A stretch of 64,000 bases of DNA. Source: Symsagittifera roscoffensis. Its lineage: Eukaryota > Xenacoelomorpha > Acoela > Convolutidae. Below the pieces are notes generated by a model, which made no database searches, was not told where the DNA came from, and worked only from the letters and a program-made list of their open reading frames with translations. Each line of letters opens with the position of its first letter. Position 1 is the stretch's first letter. Location: the NCBI RefSeq assembly GCF_963678635.1, contig NC_087068.1, positions 8,750,027 through 8,814,026 of the forward strand, in the 5' to 3' direction. The translations under genes were made by a program, and so were the position numbers. Shown here piece by piece: positions 11,650 to 23,700 of the stretch.

Positions 11650-11835
11650 TCAGGCTCTAGGATTTTCTCGAAATTTTTTTCTATCTTTTTTTTTTCGACC
11701 AAATTGATTTTCCGAGCTCTCCCAGAGCTCTAAAAAGACTCTGTACTGGACAAAATTTCTGCGCCGCTCTAGACAAATTTTTGAAAAAAAAAACAGACGA
11801 CAAAGGCGTTTTGAGGCAACTTTTGGATTGCCTCA
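11650..11835 (+). repeat. Copy of the GGCGGATCCAGGATTTTC-type dispersed repeat (diverged)
   Basis: It starts with CTCTAGGATTTTCTCG and passes through a CGACC...CTCTAAAAA-GACT stretch and GCGCCGC. The same word order is seen at 42985-43200 and, inverted, at 47370-47566. It is non-coding. Confidence 0.5.
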
Positions 11836-11839
11836 AAAT

Positions 11840-12400
11840 GTTTAGGAACGATTTGGAACTATTTCTAGGACGGATTGAATCTCATTTACGCGTTAATAGC
11901 GCAAAATATATTGCGCGATAATTTTCCCAATTTGGCCAAAATGGCTATCTTTAAACCCCCATAATTTAACAAAAAATGATCACAAGCGAAATATCTTTTC
12001 AAATTTAAGCTCAGAACAACAATACCTTTTGAACGATATAAAAAAATTTATTCAAATTTAAGCTGACGACAAAAATAGCTTTCGAAAAAAAGAATCCGTC
12101 AAAATTGGCTAGTTAAAAAGTCAAAATTTGTCTGAAGAAAAAAAACCCACCCCGAGCACAAACATTCCGTTACTTTTGTTATGAAAGTAGGAAGAATAAC
12201 TCAGTGAACTCTGGCAAGTTTCTACGGAGAAAAATAAGCCAAAGTTAGAGTCTTGATCTTTTCAAGTTTAAGTTTATGTTATGAATACCTTTCAACTGAT
12301 ACTTCAAAATTCCGTCTCAGTTAAAATGTGGAAATTTTTAGGAAGAAAAAAAACATTCCAGAGCACAAATATTCCGTTACTTTTGTTTCAAAAGTCCAAA
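11840..12400 (+). repeat. Two truncated R1 copies
   Basis: 11840-12200 matches the R1 core from ACGGATTGAATCTC...ACGCGTTAATAGCGC to the terminal ATTCCGTTACTTTTGTT. A second piece at about 12245-12400 repeats only the right third and again ends AAATATTCCGTTACTTTTGTT. Both are diverged. Confidence 0.6.
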
Positions 12401-13680
12401 CAAAAACAAATTTCAATCATTTAGAAGCAAGAGAACTTCCAATAGTTTTCCAATAGAGTTTTGTTTTAAATTTTCTGTCGTTTAGGTTTGAAATTAGGTT
12501 TTTTTCTTTTATCATGATTTGAAATAACATTTCATCATTGATAGATAAGGTGGAGGCCAGAAATTCATAAAACCATAGTGTCTTAACAATTTGATACAAT
12601 TTTAGTAAGTACATTCGTTTTTAATTAATCATTCACAAAATTTTCAAAAAGTGCCCCTTGGCGCAAACAAACACAAATGCTTGAGTGGTTAATCGCACTA
12701 GAAAAATTTTAAAAATCGCCCTGTCTATAGATGTATTACATTTTTGCAACCTTTTTAGAAATTTTTTTTGAGATGTCAGTTACCAGGTAAAAATGGGAAA
12801 TTTGGAAAAACTAAAACGTAGATTTTACCTCTACATTTGACTTCATCATGTTTGCTTCTAACCAAAGCTTTAACTTTAACTCTTTTAAGTTTCCATTAGA
12901 AAAGTTTTTCCTCTGGTTTTTTCGTTTTCATTCTTCCGTGAATACAAAATGCAACTGTTCTATTTTTAATGTAATTGGTTTATAAGAATGACATGCATTT
13001 AGATAAACACTAAAGCTAATCGTTGTTTTTCGTATCAATTCATCCAGTTTCTGTTCTTCATTTACTCCGGAAAATTACAGAAATCCTTGGTATAAGATGT
13101 TCATAATTTAAATTGTTTCTATTACAAAAATTGTCTCTTTTCTCTTTTAAATCAAAATAATTGTTCTTTTCTGAACTAGTAAGTATTTAGTTGATGGCCA
13201 TTTTTCAGATTTTTTTCCCTCAAAAGTCTAAAGAAAAAATGAAATGTCAGCTAGCAGAGCTCATGATTATTAGAGGCAATAAAAATTTGGCAATACAATA
13301 TATCGGTCATTGCTTCAATGCAGAAAACTTTGTTAATTGAGAAAACAAAGGGTTTTTTCAAACAGTTCAAATAGCGTATGCGATTTTTTCTTTTTTAAAA
13401 AATTGCAATCTACTAAATAAGGAAAAAAAATGGAATAGCACGGATATGCATTTATGTGAAGCAGGAAACATTTTCACTAATATCGAGGATTTCTTCAATT
13501 TTAAATTCTTACTAAAATGTTTTAAAGCTTTGATTTTAATATGAGTTTGTTGAATTGACAGCGCAAAGCCTTCATAATCCCATTTTGTCTGTGAGCTTTG
13601 AAAAAACTGTTGCTGCACAAAAAAGTATATTGAAACAGCATTATTCTTGAAAAATATAACAGAAATAATTGTTTCATCCT
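12401..13680. other. AT-rich non-coding DNA, nothing recognised
   Basis: No convincing gene. Open frames of 65-83 codons on the minus strand lack domain features and look like chance. Confidence 0.5.
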
Positions 13681-13685
13681 TAAAC

Positions 13686-14175
13686 AGAACAAGAGTGCTC
13701 GTATCAGGGCAACACTGTCTTTTAAAGTCTATGAAGCAGTGTCTGCTTTAAAAAGTTTTTCGAAAAAAAAATTTCAAAAATTTTGAGTTTTTTCTAAATC
13801 ATCCCTCCACTTGCTAATCAAAATGAAAAAATGATAGATTTTGCTACTAGTAACGTACGTAAAAAGATTTGACAAATAGCCTGTTTTGACCAATTTGGAA
13901 AAATTTTAAAGACGGAATCATTCTCCTCTTACGCGTTAATAGCGCGAAATACATCGCCCGTTAATTGTCCCAAATTGGCCAAAATAGCAATCACTGAACC
14001 CACGTAACATTACAAAAAATAATCTTACATTAATTATTTATCAAATTTAAGCTCAAAACAACAATACCTTTCGAATGATTTCAAAAATTTTGTCAAAAAT
14101 GGCTAGTTAAAACTTAGAAAATGGTCTGAACAAAAAACCACCCGAGCACAAATATTCCGTTGCTAACGTAAGAAC
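13686..14175 (+). repeat. R1 dispersed element
   Basis: It is colinear with other R1 copies from AACAAGAGTGCTCGTATCAGGGC to AAATATTCCGTTGC. The central palindromic section ACGCGTTAATAGCGCG is present. The right terminal hairpin is lost. Confidence 0.65.
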
Positions 14176-17164
14176 AAAAGCTATTTACTGTTCATGCAGA
14201 TTGCTCAAAAAATGTTGAGTTAAGGACAACTGTTGCTCAAAAGTTTGTTTACAAATGTAAGAAATCTTGTTTGATCACCAGAGCGTCAGAATGTTATTCA
14301 CACATTCATGTATTGATGGAATACGCCAAAAACTTTGAGTCGAGAAAATTGAAGTTATGATGCGGAATGTATACCTGCGGTACGTGAAAATTAAATTTTC
14401 CAAATAAATCGTGAAAATAAAGGAAGCAATAGCCTGATATTTTCGTGGTTAAAAAAATAAAATGTGTATCATGAAACAACTTCAACGGAAAACTGAAAAA
14501 TCAAAAAAGTTATAAATTTGAAATGATTTAAAAATTTAAATTAATTTTCCCATTTTTCGCGTAAACCTAAATCTACGAAGGGCATAAAATACAAGCTATT
14601 CAGATGTAAGGTCGCAGACAAAATGGGCAAAAAAGGGATTATGATCGATTATAACCAATTATACTTGTACCGAAGAATAGTTGGATCAATAATTGTTTAT
14701 AATCAATTAAAATGTATTTTAATTGATTAAAATTTAACTTCAAAAAACGAGATTTAAAAAAAGAGATTTTTTTTCTCAATTTTAGCAAGAGCGGTACTGA
14801 AATCATATAATAATTGATTATTAACGTTTGAAACTGGAAAACACTTCTTAACTCATGGAATCTTAGCTGAAGTAACATGTTTTTTACCCAAGTATGCTTC
14901 ACAATTTTTGTCGACGGTTTGTACGACCTTTCTGACATTGAATAAAGTCACTAAAAAAAGTTTCTGCCAAAATTTGCAGCCTCGCTAAAGATAACCGGGA
15001 CAAAGCCACTTCTGTCATTACGCCAGGGTAAAAACTCTTGACAGGTTGGGGATGGTATTCCATTTTCGTTGATTGCAAAAATCAGTTGACCCTATGAAGT
15101 ATTCTTCTGATTGGCAGATAAACATCTTCCGTCTTCTTCCACGGGTATAATGTATTTGCAGTCGATTACATAATAGATGTGTGGGGTCATTGATGGAATG
15201 GTATTATACAACATAGCGTCTATTGAGAATGTTGAATCAGACGGAAACTGATTATTCACACTCTTTGCCTCAAAAGCATACATTAAAAAGTTGGAAGTAA
15301 ACGTTCCAATAGCTAGCTCAGAATCTACTAACAGTTTTAGATCTTGAACAAGTTAAATTACTGATCTTTGGCTGTATCTGTAATATGGGAAGTTTTTATT
15401 GTCAAAACTGTTTTCAGAAAGTGTTGATATTCTGAATTTTTTTTGAACATCATCTTTTGATGATCTGATGAATTCAGCAACAATATGGTACGAATCTGTA
15501 GCTACCCAACAATGGGTACTAATTGCACAACTTTTGAAATCTTGGCCATAAAGAACACAAATTTTTTCTAGATATCGCAAATAATTAGAAGCTGCTAATA
15601 TTTCAGTTTCAGAAATTTTATCGGTGCTTCGAATATGCAATGCGGCAAATGGATCACTAACGCCCTTCAATTTCTTTAAAGTTTGAACAGATTTTTCAAT
15701 AAAATCAGAAACTTGTAGAGCATGTTTCATTATAACACCCGAATATCAAGCTGAAACGTCTTCCACGCAATGTTGGAGATTCTTTTTAATATACAGGGGT
15801 ACTCATGGAAGTGAAAAGTCCCTAAATATCTGAGGAAGACCAACAATATGGTAAGAAAACTTTTGGAAACAGTTTTGCTTCAGGGGAAGTTTTCATGGCG
15901 GATTTTGAGTATAGTTATAGGTTTCCGGGGTCGTAATCAAAATTTGTGTCATTTATAAGACACGGTTTTCCGGTTATGATAGCCGTGGCAAAACAATGTG
16001 ATATTCTGTGAAGTAGGCTCTCCATTCCATAGCCAATAGTGCGTCTAAACTCCTCTTTAATTTAAAGCACTTCAGTCGCGTTTCGACATATTGATCCCTG
16101 TTGAGTTTCAAAAATAAATTCGGCAATATTTTGTTCGTCATCTTTCATTTTATTTTTGCAGTTTTCATGATAAGACTTGCTTTCTTGCAAGTAATTGATT
16201 TTCACGAGTCGGAACCAGTTGCCAATTTTGTCCAGTAAAGAATCCAGTGTCTGTTCCGTCGAAATGTTTTCATTGAGCTGAATGTTTCGGAAACTGTTGT
16301 ACAGATCAAAAAACGAGCCAATCTTCTCATTGGAAACGAAAGAAGAATCTGTCTCAATTCGACCTTTGACGAATTTAAGTGCTAGTTTGACGTAAGAGAA
16401 TTTATATTTTATGTCTTTCGGGGCGGCCGAAATGAATGAAACACTGTGCATAACCCTTCGCAGACTAATAAACTCATGAAATTGTTTTTGACTGGTTGAC
16501 GAATCTTGATTCTCTTCTACTCTTCTACTCCTCTACAATTTTATTATAACACCCTTGAAATCTTGGTGTTATATACACAGCGCTATAAAAAGTCTAGTTT
16601 ATGTTCACAGCGCTATTTTACATTGCACGATTTCTACATTGCAAATTTTTTGAAATGAAATTTAACTAAACAAGACTGCTCTTAACATGGCAAAGCCCTG
16701 AAGGTTTTGACTGCCTTTTAAGGTTCATGAAACAGTATAATAAAAAAAGTGTAATAGAATATAATGAAAATTTTTTTAGAAAAAATTTGAAATTTTTTGT
16801 GAAAATCAATCCTCCACACGCCATATAAAGTGTAAAGTAATAGATTTTGCTCCCAGTAACAAACCAATTTTGGCAAAAAAAAATTTTTATCTTATTTTGA
16901 ACGATTTCTCAGACGGACTTAATCTCCGCTTTCGCGTTAATAGCTCAAAATAAATCGCGCGTTAATTGTCCCAAACTGGCCAGAATGGCAGTTTTCAAAC
17001 TCCCATAATTTTACGAAAAATGATCACAGGTGCGACGGTTTTCCAAATTTAAGCTCAAGACAACAATACTTTTTGAATTAAAAAAAAATTGTTCAAAAAT
17101 GGCTAGTTAAAAAGTCGAAATTTGTCTAAAGAAAAAAAAACAAACCCGAGCTAAATATTCCGTT
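14163..17164 (+). repeat. Tandem duplication, unit 1 (3.0 kb)
   Basis: This segment and 17165-18990 are the same DNA repeated in direct orientation. Each unit has the block beginning GAACAAAAGC..., the fucosyltransferase-like pseudogene and an R1 copy. Unit 2 lacks about 1.13 kb of unit 1 (about 14493-15624). Long stretches are nearly identical by eye. Confidence 0.8.
15093..16534 (-). pseudogene. Alpha-1,6-fucosyltransferase-like (GT23) pseudogene, copy 1
   Basis: Reading on the minus strand, an open stem region (16534-16062, lysine/glutamate-rich and helical) leads into GYGMESLLHRISHCF. That stretch is laid out like the cysteine-rich GCGYGCQLHH segment of the family. Further on comes AALHIRSTDKI (about 15627), the conserved H-x-R-x-TDK nucleotide-sugar motif, and a C-terminal block with GTFTSNFLMYAFEAK, resembling the family's TFSSQVCR block. 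In FUT8-type enzymes this fold transfers fucose from GDP-fucose to N-glycan cores in the Golgi. Breaks: TAA at about 16062, a frameshift near 15925, TGA at about 15895, TGA (tryptophan in copy 2) at about 15746, and TAA just after the SVI at 15353. The second arginine of the motif is serine. No introns are obvious, so it may be a retrocopy. Confidence 0.7.
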
Positions 17165-17170
17165 TCTACC
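16670..17170 (+). repeat. R1 dispersed element (inside duplication unit 1)
   Basis: It runs from ACAAGACTGCTCTTAACATGGC through ATTCCTCCACACGCCATATAAAG-like and AATTGTCCCAAACTGGCC words to AAATATTCCG. It is nearly identical to the copy at 18478-18995, because both belong to the duplicated unit. Confidence 0.75.
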
Positions 17171-18990
17171 GAAAGAACAAAAGCAATTTACCGTTCACGC
17201 AGATTGCTCAAAAAAAAATTGAGTTAAGGACAACTGTTGCTCAAAAGTTTGTTTACAGATGTAAGAAATCTTGTTTGATCACCAGAGCGTCAGAATGTTA
17301 TTCACACATTCATGTATTGATGGAATACGCCAAAAACTTTGGGTCGAGAAAATTGAAGTTATGATGCGGAATGTATACCTGCGGTATGTGAAAATTAAAT
17401 TTTCCAAATAAATCGTGAAAATAAAGCAATAGCCTGATAATTTCGTGGTTAAAAAAAATAAAATGTGCATCATGAAACAACTTCAACGGAAAATGCTTCG
17501 AATATGCAATGCGGCAAATGGATCACTAACTCCCTTCAATTTCTTTAAAGTTTGAACCGATTTTTCAATAAAATCTGAAAATTGTAGAGCATGTTTCATT
17601 ATAACACCCGAATACCACGCTGAAACGTCTTCCATGCAATGTTGGAGATTCTTTTTAATACACAGGGGTACTCGTGGAAGTGAAAAGTCCCTAAATATCT
17701 GAGGAAGACCAACAATATGGTAAGAAAACTTTTGGAAACAGTTTTGCTTCAGGGGAAGTTTTCATGGCGGATTTTGAGTATAGTTATAGGTTTCCGGGGT
17801 CGTAATCAAAATTTGTGTCATTTATAAGACACGGTTTTCCGGTTATGATAGCCGTGGCAAAACAATGTGATATTCTGTGAAGTAGGCTCTCCATTCCATA
17901 GCCAATAGTGCGTCTAAACTCCTCTTTAATTTAAAGCACTTCAGTCGCGTTTCGACATATTGATCCCTGTTGAGTTTCAAAAATAAATTCGGCAATATTT
18001 TGTTCGTCATCTTTCATTTTATTTTTGCAGTTTTCATGATAAGACTTGCTTTCTTGCAAGTAATTGATTTTCACGAGTCGGAGCCAGTTGCCAATTTTGT
18101 CCAGTAAAGAATCCAGTGTCTGTTCCGTCGAAATGTTTTCATTGAGCTGAATATTTCGGAAACTGTTGTACAGATCAAAAAACGAGCCAATCTTCTCATT
18201 GGAAACGAAAGAAGAATCTTTTTTAATTCGACCTTTGACGAATTTAAGTGCTAGTTTGACGAAAGAGAACTTATATTTTAGGTTTTTCGGGGCGGCCGAA
18301 ATGAATGAAATACTGTGCATAACCCTTCGCAGAATAATGAACTCATGAAATTGTTTTTGACTGGTTGACGAATCTTGATTCTCTTCTCTTCTTCTACTCC
18401 TCTACTATTTATATACACAGCGCTATTTTACACTGCACGATTTCTACATTGCAGTTATTTTGAAATGAAAATTAACTAAACAAGACTGCTCTTAACATGG
18501 CAAAGCCCTGAATGTTCGACTGCCTTTTAAGGATCGTGAAACAGTAGTAATAAAAAAATGTAATAAAACATACTGAAAATTTTTTTTAGAAAAAATTTGA
18601 GATTTTTTGTGAAAATCATTCCTCCACACGCCATATAAAGTATGAGGTAATAGATTTTGCTCCAAGAAACAAACCAATTTTGGCAAATAAGTTTCTTTCA
18701 TCTAATTTCGAACGATTTCTCAGACGGATTTAATCTCCGCTTTCGCGTTAATAGCTCAAAATAAATCGCGCGTTAATTGTCCCAAACTGGCCAGAATGGC
18801 AATTTTCAAACTCCCATAACTTTACGAAAAGTGATAACAGGTGCGACGGTTTTCCAAATTTAAGCTCAAGACAAAAATACTTTTTGAATTTAAAAAAAAT
18901 GGTCAAAATGGCTAGTTAAAAAGTCGAAATTTGTCTAAAGAAAAAAACCCAACCCGAGCTAAATATTCCGTTACTTTTGTAACAAAAGTC
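17165..18990 (+). repeat. Tandem duplication, unit 2 (1.8 kb, internally deleted)
   Basis: A direct repeat of 14163-17164. The join at 17493/17494 fuses sequence equivalent to 14492 with sequence equivalent to about 15624, removing the 3' third of the pseudogene. Confidence 0.8.
17494..18400 (-). pseudogene. GT23-like pseudogene, copy 2 (truncated)
   Basis: This is the same stem and N-terminal catalytic segment as copy 1. It shares three of its breaks at the same places (TAA after the stem, the frameshift after DYDP, and the TGA after NPP), so those predate the duplication. It keeps tryptophan (VSAWYSG, about 17616) where copy 1 has a stop. It ends at the deletion junction just after HIRS, so the catalytic C-terminus is absent. 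Non-functional. Confidence 0.7.
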
Positions 18991-18995
18991 GGAGT
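18478..18995 (+). repeat. R1 dispersed element (inside duplication unit 2)
   Basis: Same left end as 16670 (ACAAGACTGCTCTTAACATGG). It ends in AAATATTCCGTTACTTTTGTAACAAAAGTCGG and so keeps a terminal hairpin variant (ACTTTTGT/ACAAAAGT). Confidence 0.75.
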
Positions 18996-20522
18996 AATAT
19001 AAAAAAAACAATGCAGTTTTTCTGCTGCTATCATCGCTGTCCTAGTGAGTGGAACGAACCATTGAGACTGAATTCATTTCGATTAATCTGATCAAACTGC
19101 CCTCAAAATTGAAAACAACCGTACTTATCGTATCGCAGACAACGTTGAAAAGAAAACTTTTTTTTCGAGGTATATTTTAAAAACGACGAAAAATTACAGT
19201 GCTAAAACGCATGAACTTGAAATTTAGAGCGTTTTTTTTTCAATTTAGGTCTGTTTTAGGTGAAAAATGGCTGTGACAAATTTGCTTAGAGTTTCAACGA
19301 AATTAAAATGATGCAATTTGCTGCAATTTTGGCCCAAAAATTTACCCCAAGAATGGGATTTTTTGGCTTTTTTTAGTTAATCAAGAGTTAGGCTGAAATT
19401 ACTTATTCGATCATTGACATAATTATATCAAAGTGAGCCTCTTACATAGTAACAACAAACTATAAGAACGGCATACAATCCAACAAATTGTATAAACTAA
19501 ATTATTTTTGCTTGACAAGCAAAAATGTTGTTTTTTTCATAAAACACCATTTTTTTTATTTAAAACCTTTTTTCAACGTTTGCGCAACTTTTTTGAGCTT
19601 ATACATTTGTTGAAATTTGTTGGGCTACATAAAAACAATTATGTCAAATGTGGACTGAGAAGTTTCAGTATAGTTCTTGACTCTCTAATCAAGGTCAAAT
19701 AGAAATTGTGGTGAAATTTTGGTTCTGCTTTTTGAATAAACAGAAGCACCAAATAATTGTGGAAAAAATCCAAGCAACTTCTGTTCTCTCCTGTTCTCTT
19801 CAACCCAATTTGAAAAATGCGCGTTTAAAACTTCCCTTGTTGGTCGTTTTGGTCCAGATAATTTAAATCATTACTTTTTCCAGCGATCATGTACTAGCTG
19901 ATTTTGCTATAAAAACCCCAAAAAAACAGCTGTAAGTAAATTTGATTTTCTGAAAACTGAGGGAATTTTTCCTCGAGACCACAAGTTAATGGAGAGGCTA
20001 AAACGCTTCTGCTTTTATTCCTAAAAGTAGTGATTTAAACGAATTGAATGAAATTGAAATCCTCCAATGACTACGGTGACCATGCACTGACATGGTTAAT
20101 TGTCAGAGATTTGTACCAAAACAACCATACCGCAGGCGAAGACATAAAAAGACTTTTTCGCCATAAAAACATACTATAAACTACAGCAAAGTACTTCAAG
20201 TCAACATACTGTTTTTGAAGGTGCAATATCAACTCGAAAAAGCCTGAATGTGCTTTTGAAATTGTGACAACGACTGAGGGACAAATCCTATGTGAAGACT
20301 AAAATTGGCAAAGGTAGCCTGTTTTGAGACGACAAGTTGAGCAAATCTAAATACCCCAGTGAAGTTTTGCTCCTATTATAATCGTTTCCTTAATAAATTG
20401 AACGACATGATATAAAATTTATTTGATCTCGTTGACTACAAAGGACATACACTGTCCTGAAAAACTAGAATTAAATGCACAAAAACAACCATATCACACA
20501 CGAAGACATATACTTACTAGTT
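18996..20522. other. Non-coding DNA, nothing recognised
   Basis: No gene-like frame and no repeat identified by eye. Short frames at 19508-19702 and 20423-20608 lack features. Confidence 0.5.
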
Positions 20523-21055
20523 GTTCCGACTTTCGATACGAAAGTAACGGAATATTTGTTCTTTTTTTTCTTCAGACAAATTTCGAATTTTTAACTAGCC
20601 ATTTTTGACGGAATTTTTTTATATCATTCAAAAAGTATTGTTGTCCTGAGCTTAAATTTGAAAAGATATTTCACCTGTGATCATTTTTCGTAAAGTTATG
20701 AGGGTTTAAATATTGCCATTTTGGCCATTCTGACCAATATGGGACAATTAACGCGCGATATAATTCGCGCTATTAACGCGTAAGTGGAGATTTAATCCGT
20801 CTTATAAATCGTTCCAAATTGGTTGAACGAAGCTTATTTGCCATAATTGATTTGTTATAAAGAACGAAATCTATCTTTCTATTTTTTATATGGCGTGTGG
20901 GGGGATGATTTTCATAAAAAATTTCAAATTTAAAAAAAAAATCATTTTATTTTACTTCTTTTAATTTTTTCATGTTATTACTGCTGCTCCATAAGCCTTA
21001 AAAGGCAGTCGGAACATTCAGGGCTTCGCCCTGATACGAGCAGTCTTGTTATACT
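20523..21055 (-). repeat. R1 dispersed element, left arm of a palindrome
   Basis: This is R1 in inverse orientation. It starts TTGTTCCGACTTTCGATACG and ends CTGATACGAGCAGTCTTGTT. With 21096-21632 it forms two inverted arms of over 500 bases separated by about 40 bases. Confidence 0.85.
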
Positions 21056-21095
21056 TGTCATTGAGGGATCATAGATAAAAACAGTTTAAACATAG

Positions 21096-21632
21096 AACAA
21101 GACTGCTCGTATCAGGGCGAAGCCCTGAATGTTCCGACTGCCTTTTAAGGTTTATGGAGCAGTCATAACATTAAAAAATTCAATGAAATAAAACAAAATG
21201 AAAAAAAAATTCTAAAATTTGATTTTTTTAAATAAAAATCATCCCCTCACACGCCATATAAAGTACAAAAGGATAGATTTCGTTCCTTGTAACAAACCAA
21301 TTATGGCAAATAGTCTTCTTTTAACCAATTTGGAACGATTTCTAAGATGGATTAATTCTCCGCTTACGCGTTAATAACGCGAAATATATCACGCGTTAAT
21401 TGTCCCAAATTAGCCAAAATGGCAATCTTTTAACCCCCGTAACTTTATGAAAAATGATCACAGGTGAAATAACTTTTCAAATTTGAGCTCAGGACAACAA
21501 TACCTGTCATATGATATAAAAAAAAATTCTGTCAAAAATGGCTAGTTAAAAAGTCGAAATTTGTCTGAAGAAAAAAAAACCCACCCGAGCACAAATATTC
21601 CGTTACTTTCGTATCGAAAGTCGGAACAATAA
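21096..21632 (+). repeat. R1 dispersed element, best preserved copy, right arm of a palindrome
   Basis: About 535 bases, reading AACAAGACTGCTCGTATC, then CAGGGCGAAGCCCTG (a 6-bp hairpin with GAA loop) and TGTTCCGACTGCC. The far end is CCGTTACTTTCGTATCGAAAGTCGGAACAAT, with a 7-bp hairpin. TGTTCCGACT and AGTCGGAACA make a subterminal inverted repeat. There is no reading frame, so it is a non-autonomous element of unknown class. Confidence 0.85.
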
Positions 21633-21905
21633 ATATTTTCACAAATTGTGAAAGCTATTATTTATACACCGAAACTACGAGCATTGCATAAAATTTTTCA
21701 CAAAATCAGAAAGTTTTTTCATCATGAAATTAGTCTTTTCGATGGTCGATCATTCCGTTGCAAATTAATTCTTTCGATGGTTGTATGAGTTGGGTGATTC
21801 ATTGAAACATAATTCTCCTATAGAAATCAACTTGTTTGTACATCATTGCTCACGGATTTTTCATTGTTTTCTAGAGTTTCCACTTTCATCGTGATATTTT
21901 CCGAG

Positions 21906-23700
21906 TCATGTTTTTTCACCCTCCTCTCCATATCGTAGCTCATTGTCGTCGGTACTATAATTCACCTCTTGATATCTCTTCCTGTAGCTGTTTTGATACC
22001 CTCTTCGATTACCGTTGCTTGGTCTCTTCCTCCATTTTTTCTCGTCCATCTTTGATCTCTCCCTCTCCTGCAAACCTTCGCAAAATGTTCCTCCATACCG
22101 CAGTTTATACATTCAAAACTCGTTCTCCCTCTTCTTGTGGAAAACGTTCCGTCTCTACCTCTATTCGTTTTTTTATGTACATGATGTTCCCTGCTCCTTG
22201 CTGATTTCATACGGTAAACCTATTTATGTTGTGTTCCAGTATTGCGAGAACCAGTTGTTCTTTGCTACACAATCATTGGTCATTTTTGTACAAAAAAAAA
22301 ACAAAATAGGTTATATTAGTACGGCTGCTGAATAAGAGCCATCCGGTTTTTTCATACCCAAATTCTCCATTTCTTTCCAAATTTTCGTCTTGTATAGATT
22401 CCATGTGATATTTGCCTTATCCTCCCATGTCCTCCACTTCCGGTAAAATAGGGTTTTTTTCAGAAAGGATGTGATCTGCGCGTGCTCATATAACACTCAC
22501 ATAACATCATTTAACACTAAAATTCTCTCCCATGTTCCACATATGCTTCTATTTCTTTGAAATGCTGATTGATATCCAATTGTTTTCGGGATGTTGGATT
22601 CCGTTCAAGATTATCTGTGCCGCATGCAACACAAGGTCTTTTTGGGTGCATTCCTTCCACCATTCTAGTCTTTTCTTCCATTTCAAATAGTCGTGCCGTG
22701 TATGAGACTTGTTTTGGTAGTTGCATTTCCTTTGTCTTTATCTTCTTTCCTTCAAGATTATTTCCGTTTTGAATACATTATTGCGAAATACTCCTTTGAT
22801 CAATTTGCGGTGACATCATTCTCATTTTCGGTTTTTATCTCTCAATTTGGCTTCCCTGCCGTTGTTCAATTAACATGGTTACATTTGTCGTTAATCCCCA
22901 ATACTTTTGCGCATTTTGGGGGTTGGGTTTTGATTTTGTGACAAATCAGTGAAAGTTCCTCTGTGAAGACTAAAATTTGTGAACAAGTTGAGCAAGTTAT
23001 CATGCCCGAACTCTTCATTTCTTTCCTAATTTTTTTTTGAATAGATCCCATGTGATTTCTGATCTTTTCTCCCATAGGAATCTTTTTGAAAAAGATTCGA
23101 ACAATGTGTTTTCATATAAAACTCTAAGTAATAGTTCTATACGATATTCCACATACGCTTCTTCTTTTGAAGTATTGGTTGCTGTTCCATTGGTTTCTCG
23201 ATTCAGGACGTCGTTCAAGATAACCTTAGCATCCTGTAATACATTGTCTTTTTAGGTTCATCACTTCTACCATTCTTTTTCTTCCATCTCAAGAAATTGT
23301 GTCGTGTATCAGATTTGTTCTGGCCGTTGCACTTGATGGGCTCTTCACTTCTTTTGATTTCACCGCTTTTTTAGGAAGATCTCCGTTACGTCTAATAAAA
23401 TTCCAATTATTCATTTGATCAATTGGCAGTAACATCCTTTTCGCTGAAGCTTTTGGTCTCTCAAATTGGCTTTTCTGCCTTTGTTCATTTGAAATGGGTA
23501 CATGTGTCGTTGATCCCCAGTACATTCGCTCATTTTGGTGGTTGAGGTCACGAACGGTGGTTGAGGTCACGATCATGGCCACTTTGATAATACTCTCCGT
23601 TATAGCACCTGCAGCGTTTTGGCTTCTTGTCTGATGGTTTGAATACGATACACTGACAGTTTGGTCTTGGTAGTTTAGGATGTCTAACGAGTTTCTCACC
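21906..23700 (-). pseudogene. Retroelement gag remnant with internal tandem duplication
   Basis: On the minus strand, broken frames at 23699-23289, 23218-23015, 23075-22866, 22726-22517, 22496-22311 and 22210-21906 make up a gag-like protein. The last holds a CCHC knuckle, CINCGMEEHFAKVC, followed by a basic R/G-rich tail typical of nucleocapsid. Two blocks, about 23560-22990 and 22940-22355, encode the same succession of motifs (AYVEY/AYVEH; EITWDLFKKK/NITWNLYKTK; KSSGM/ENLGM), so the capsid-like region is present twice in tandem. No LTRs or RT were found nearby. It could instead be a domesticated gag gene, but the stops argue against that. Confidence 0.6.

Noticed and set aside
20523-21632. 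Interpretation of R1 as a Helitron
   Set aside because: One terminal hairpin is suggestive, but I found neither a 5' TC nor a 3' CTRR end with insertion between A and T, and both ends have hairpins.
11037-21632. Interpretation of R1 as a SINE
   Set aside because: No tRNA-like A and B boxes and no A-rich or simple-repeat tail at a consistent end.
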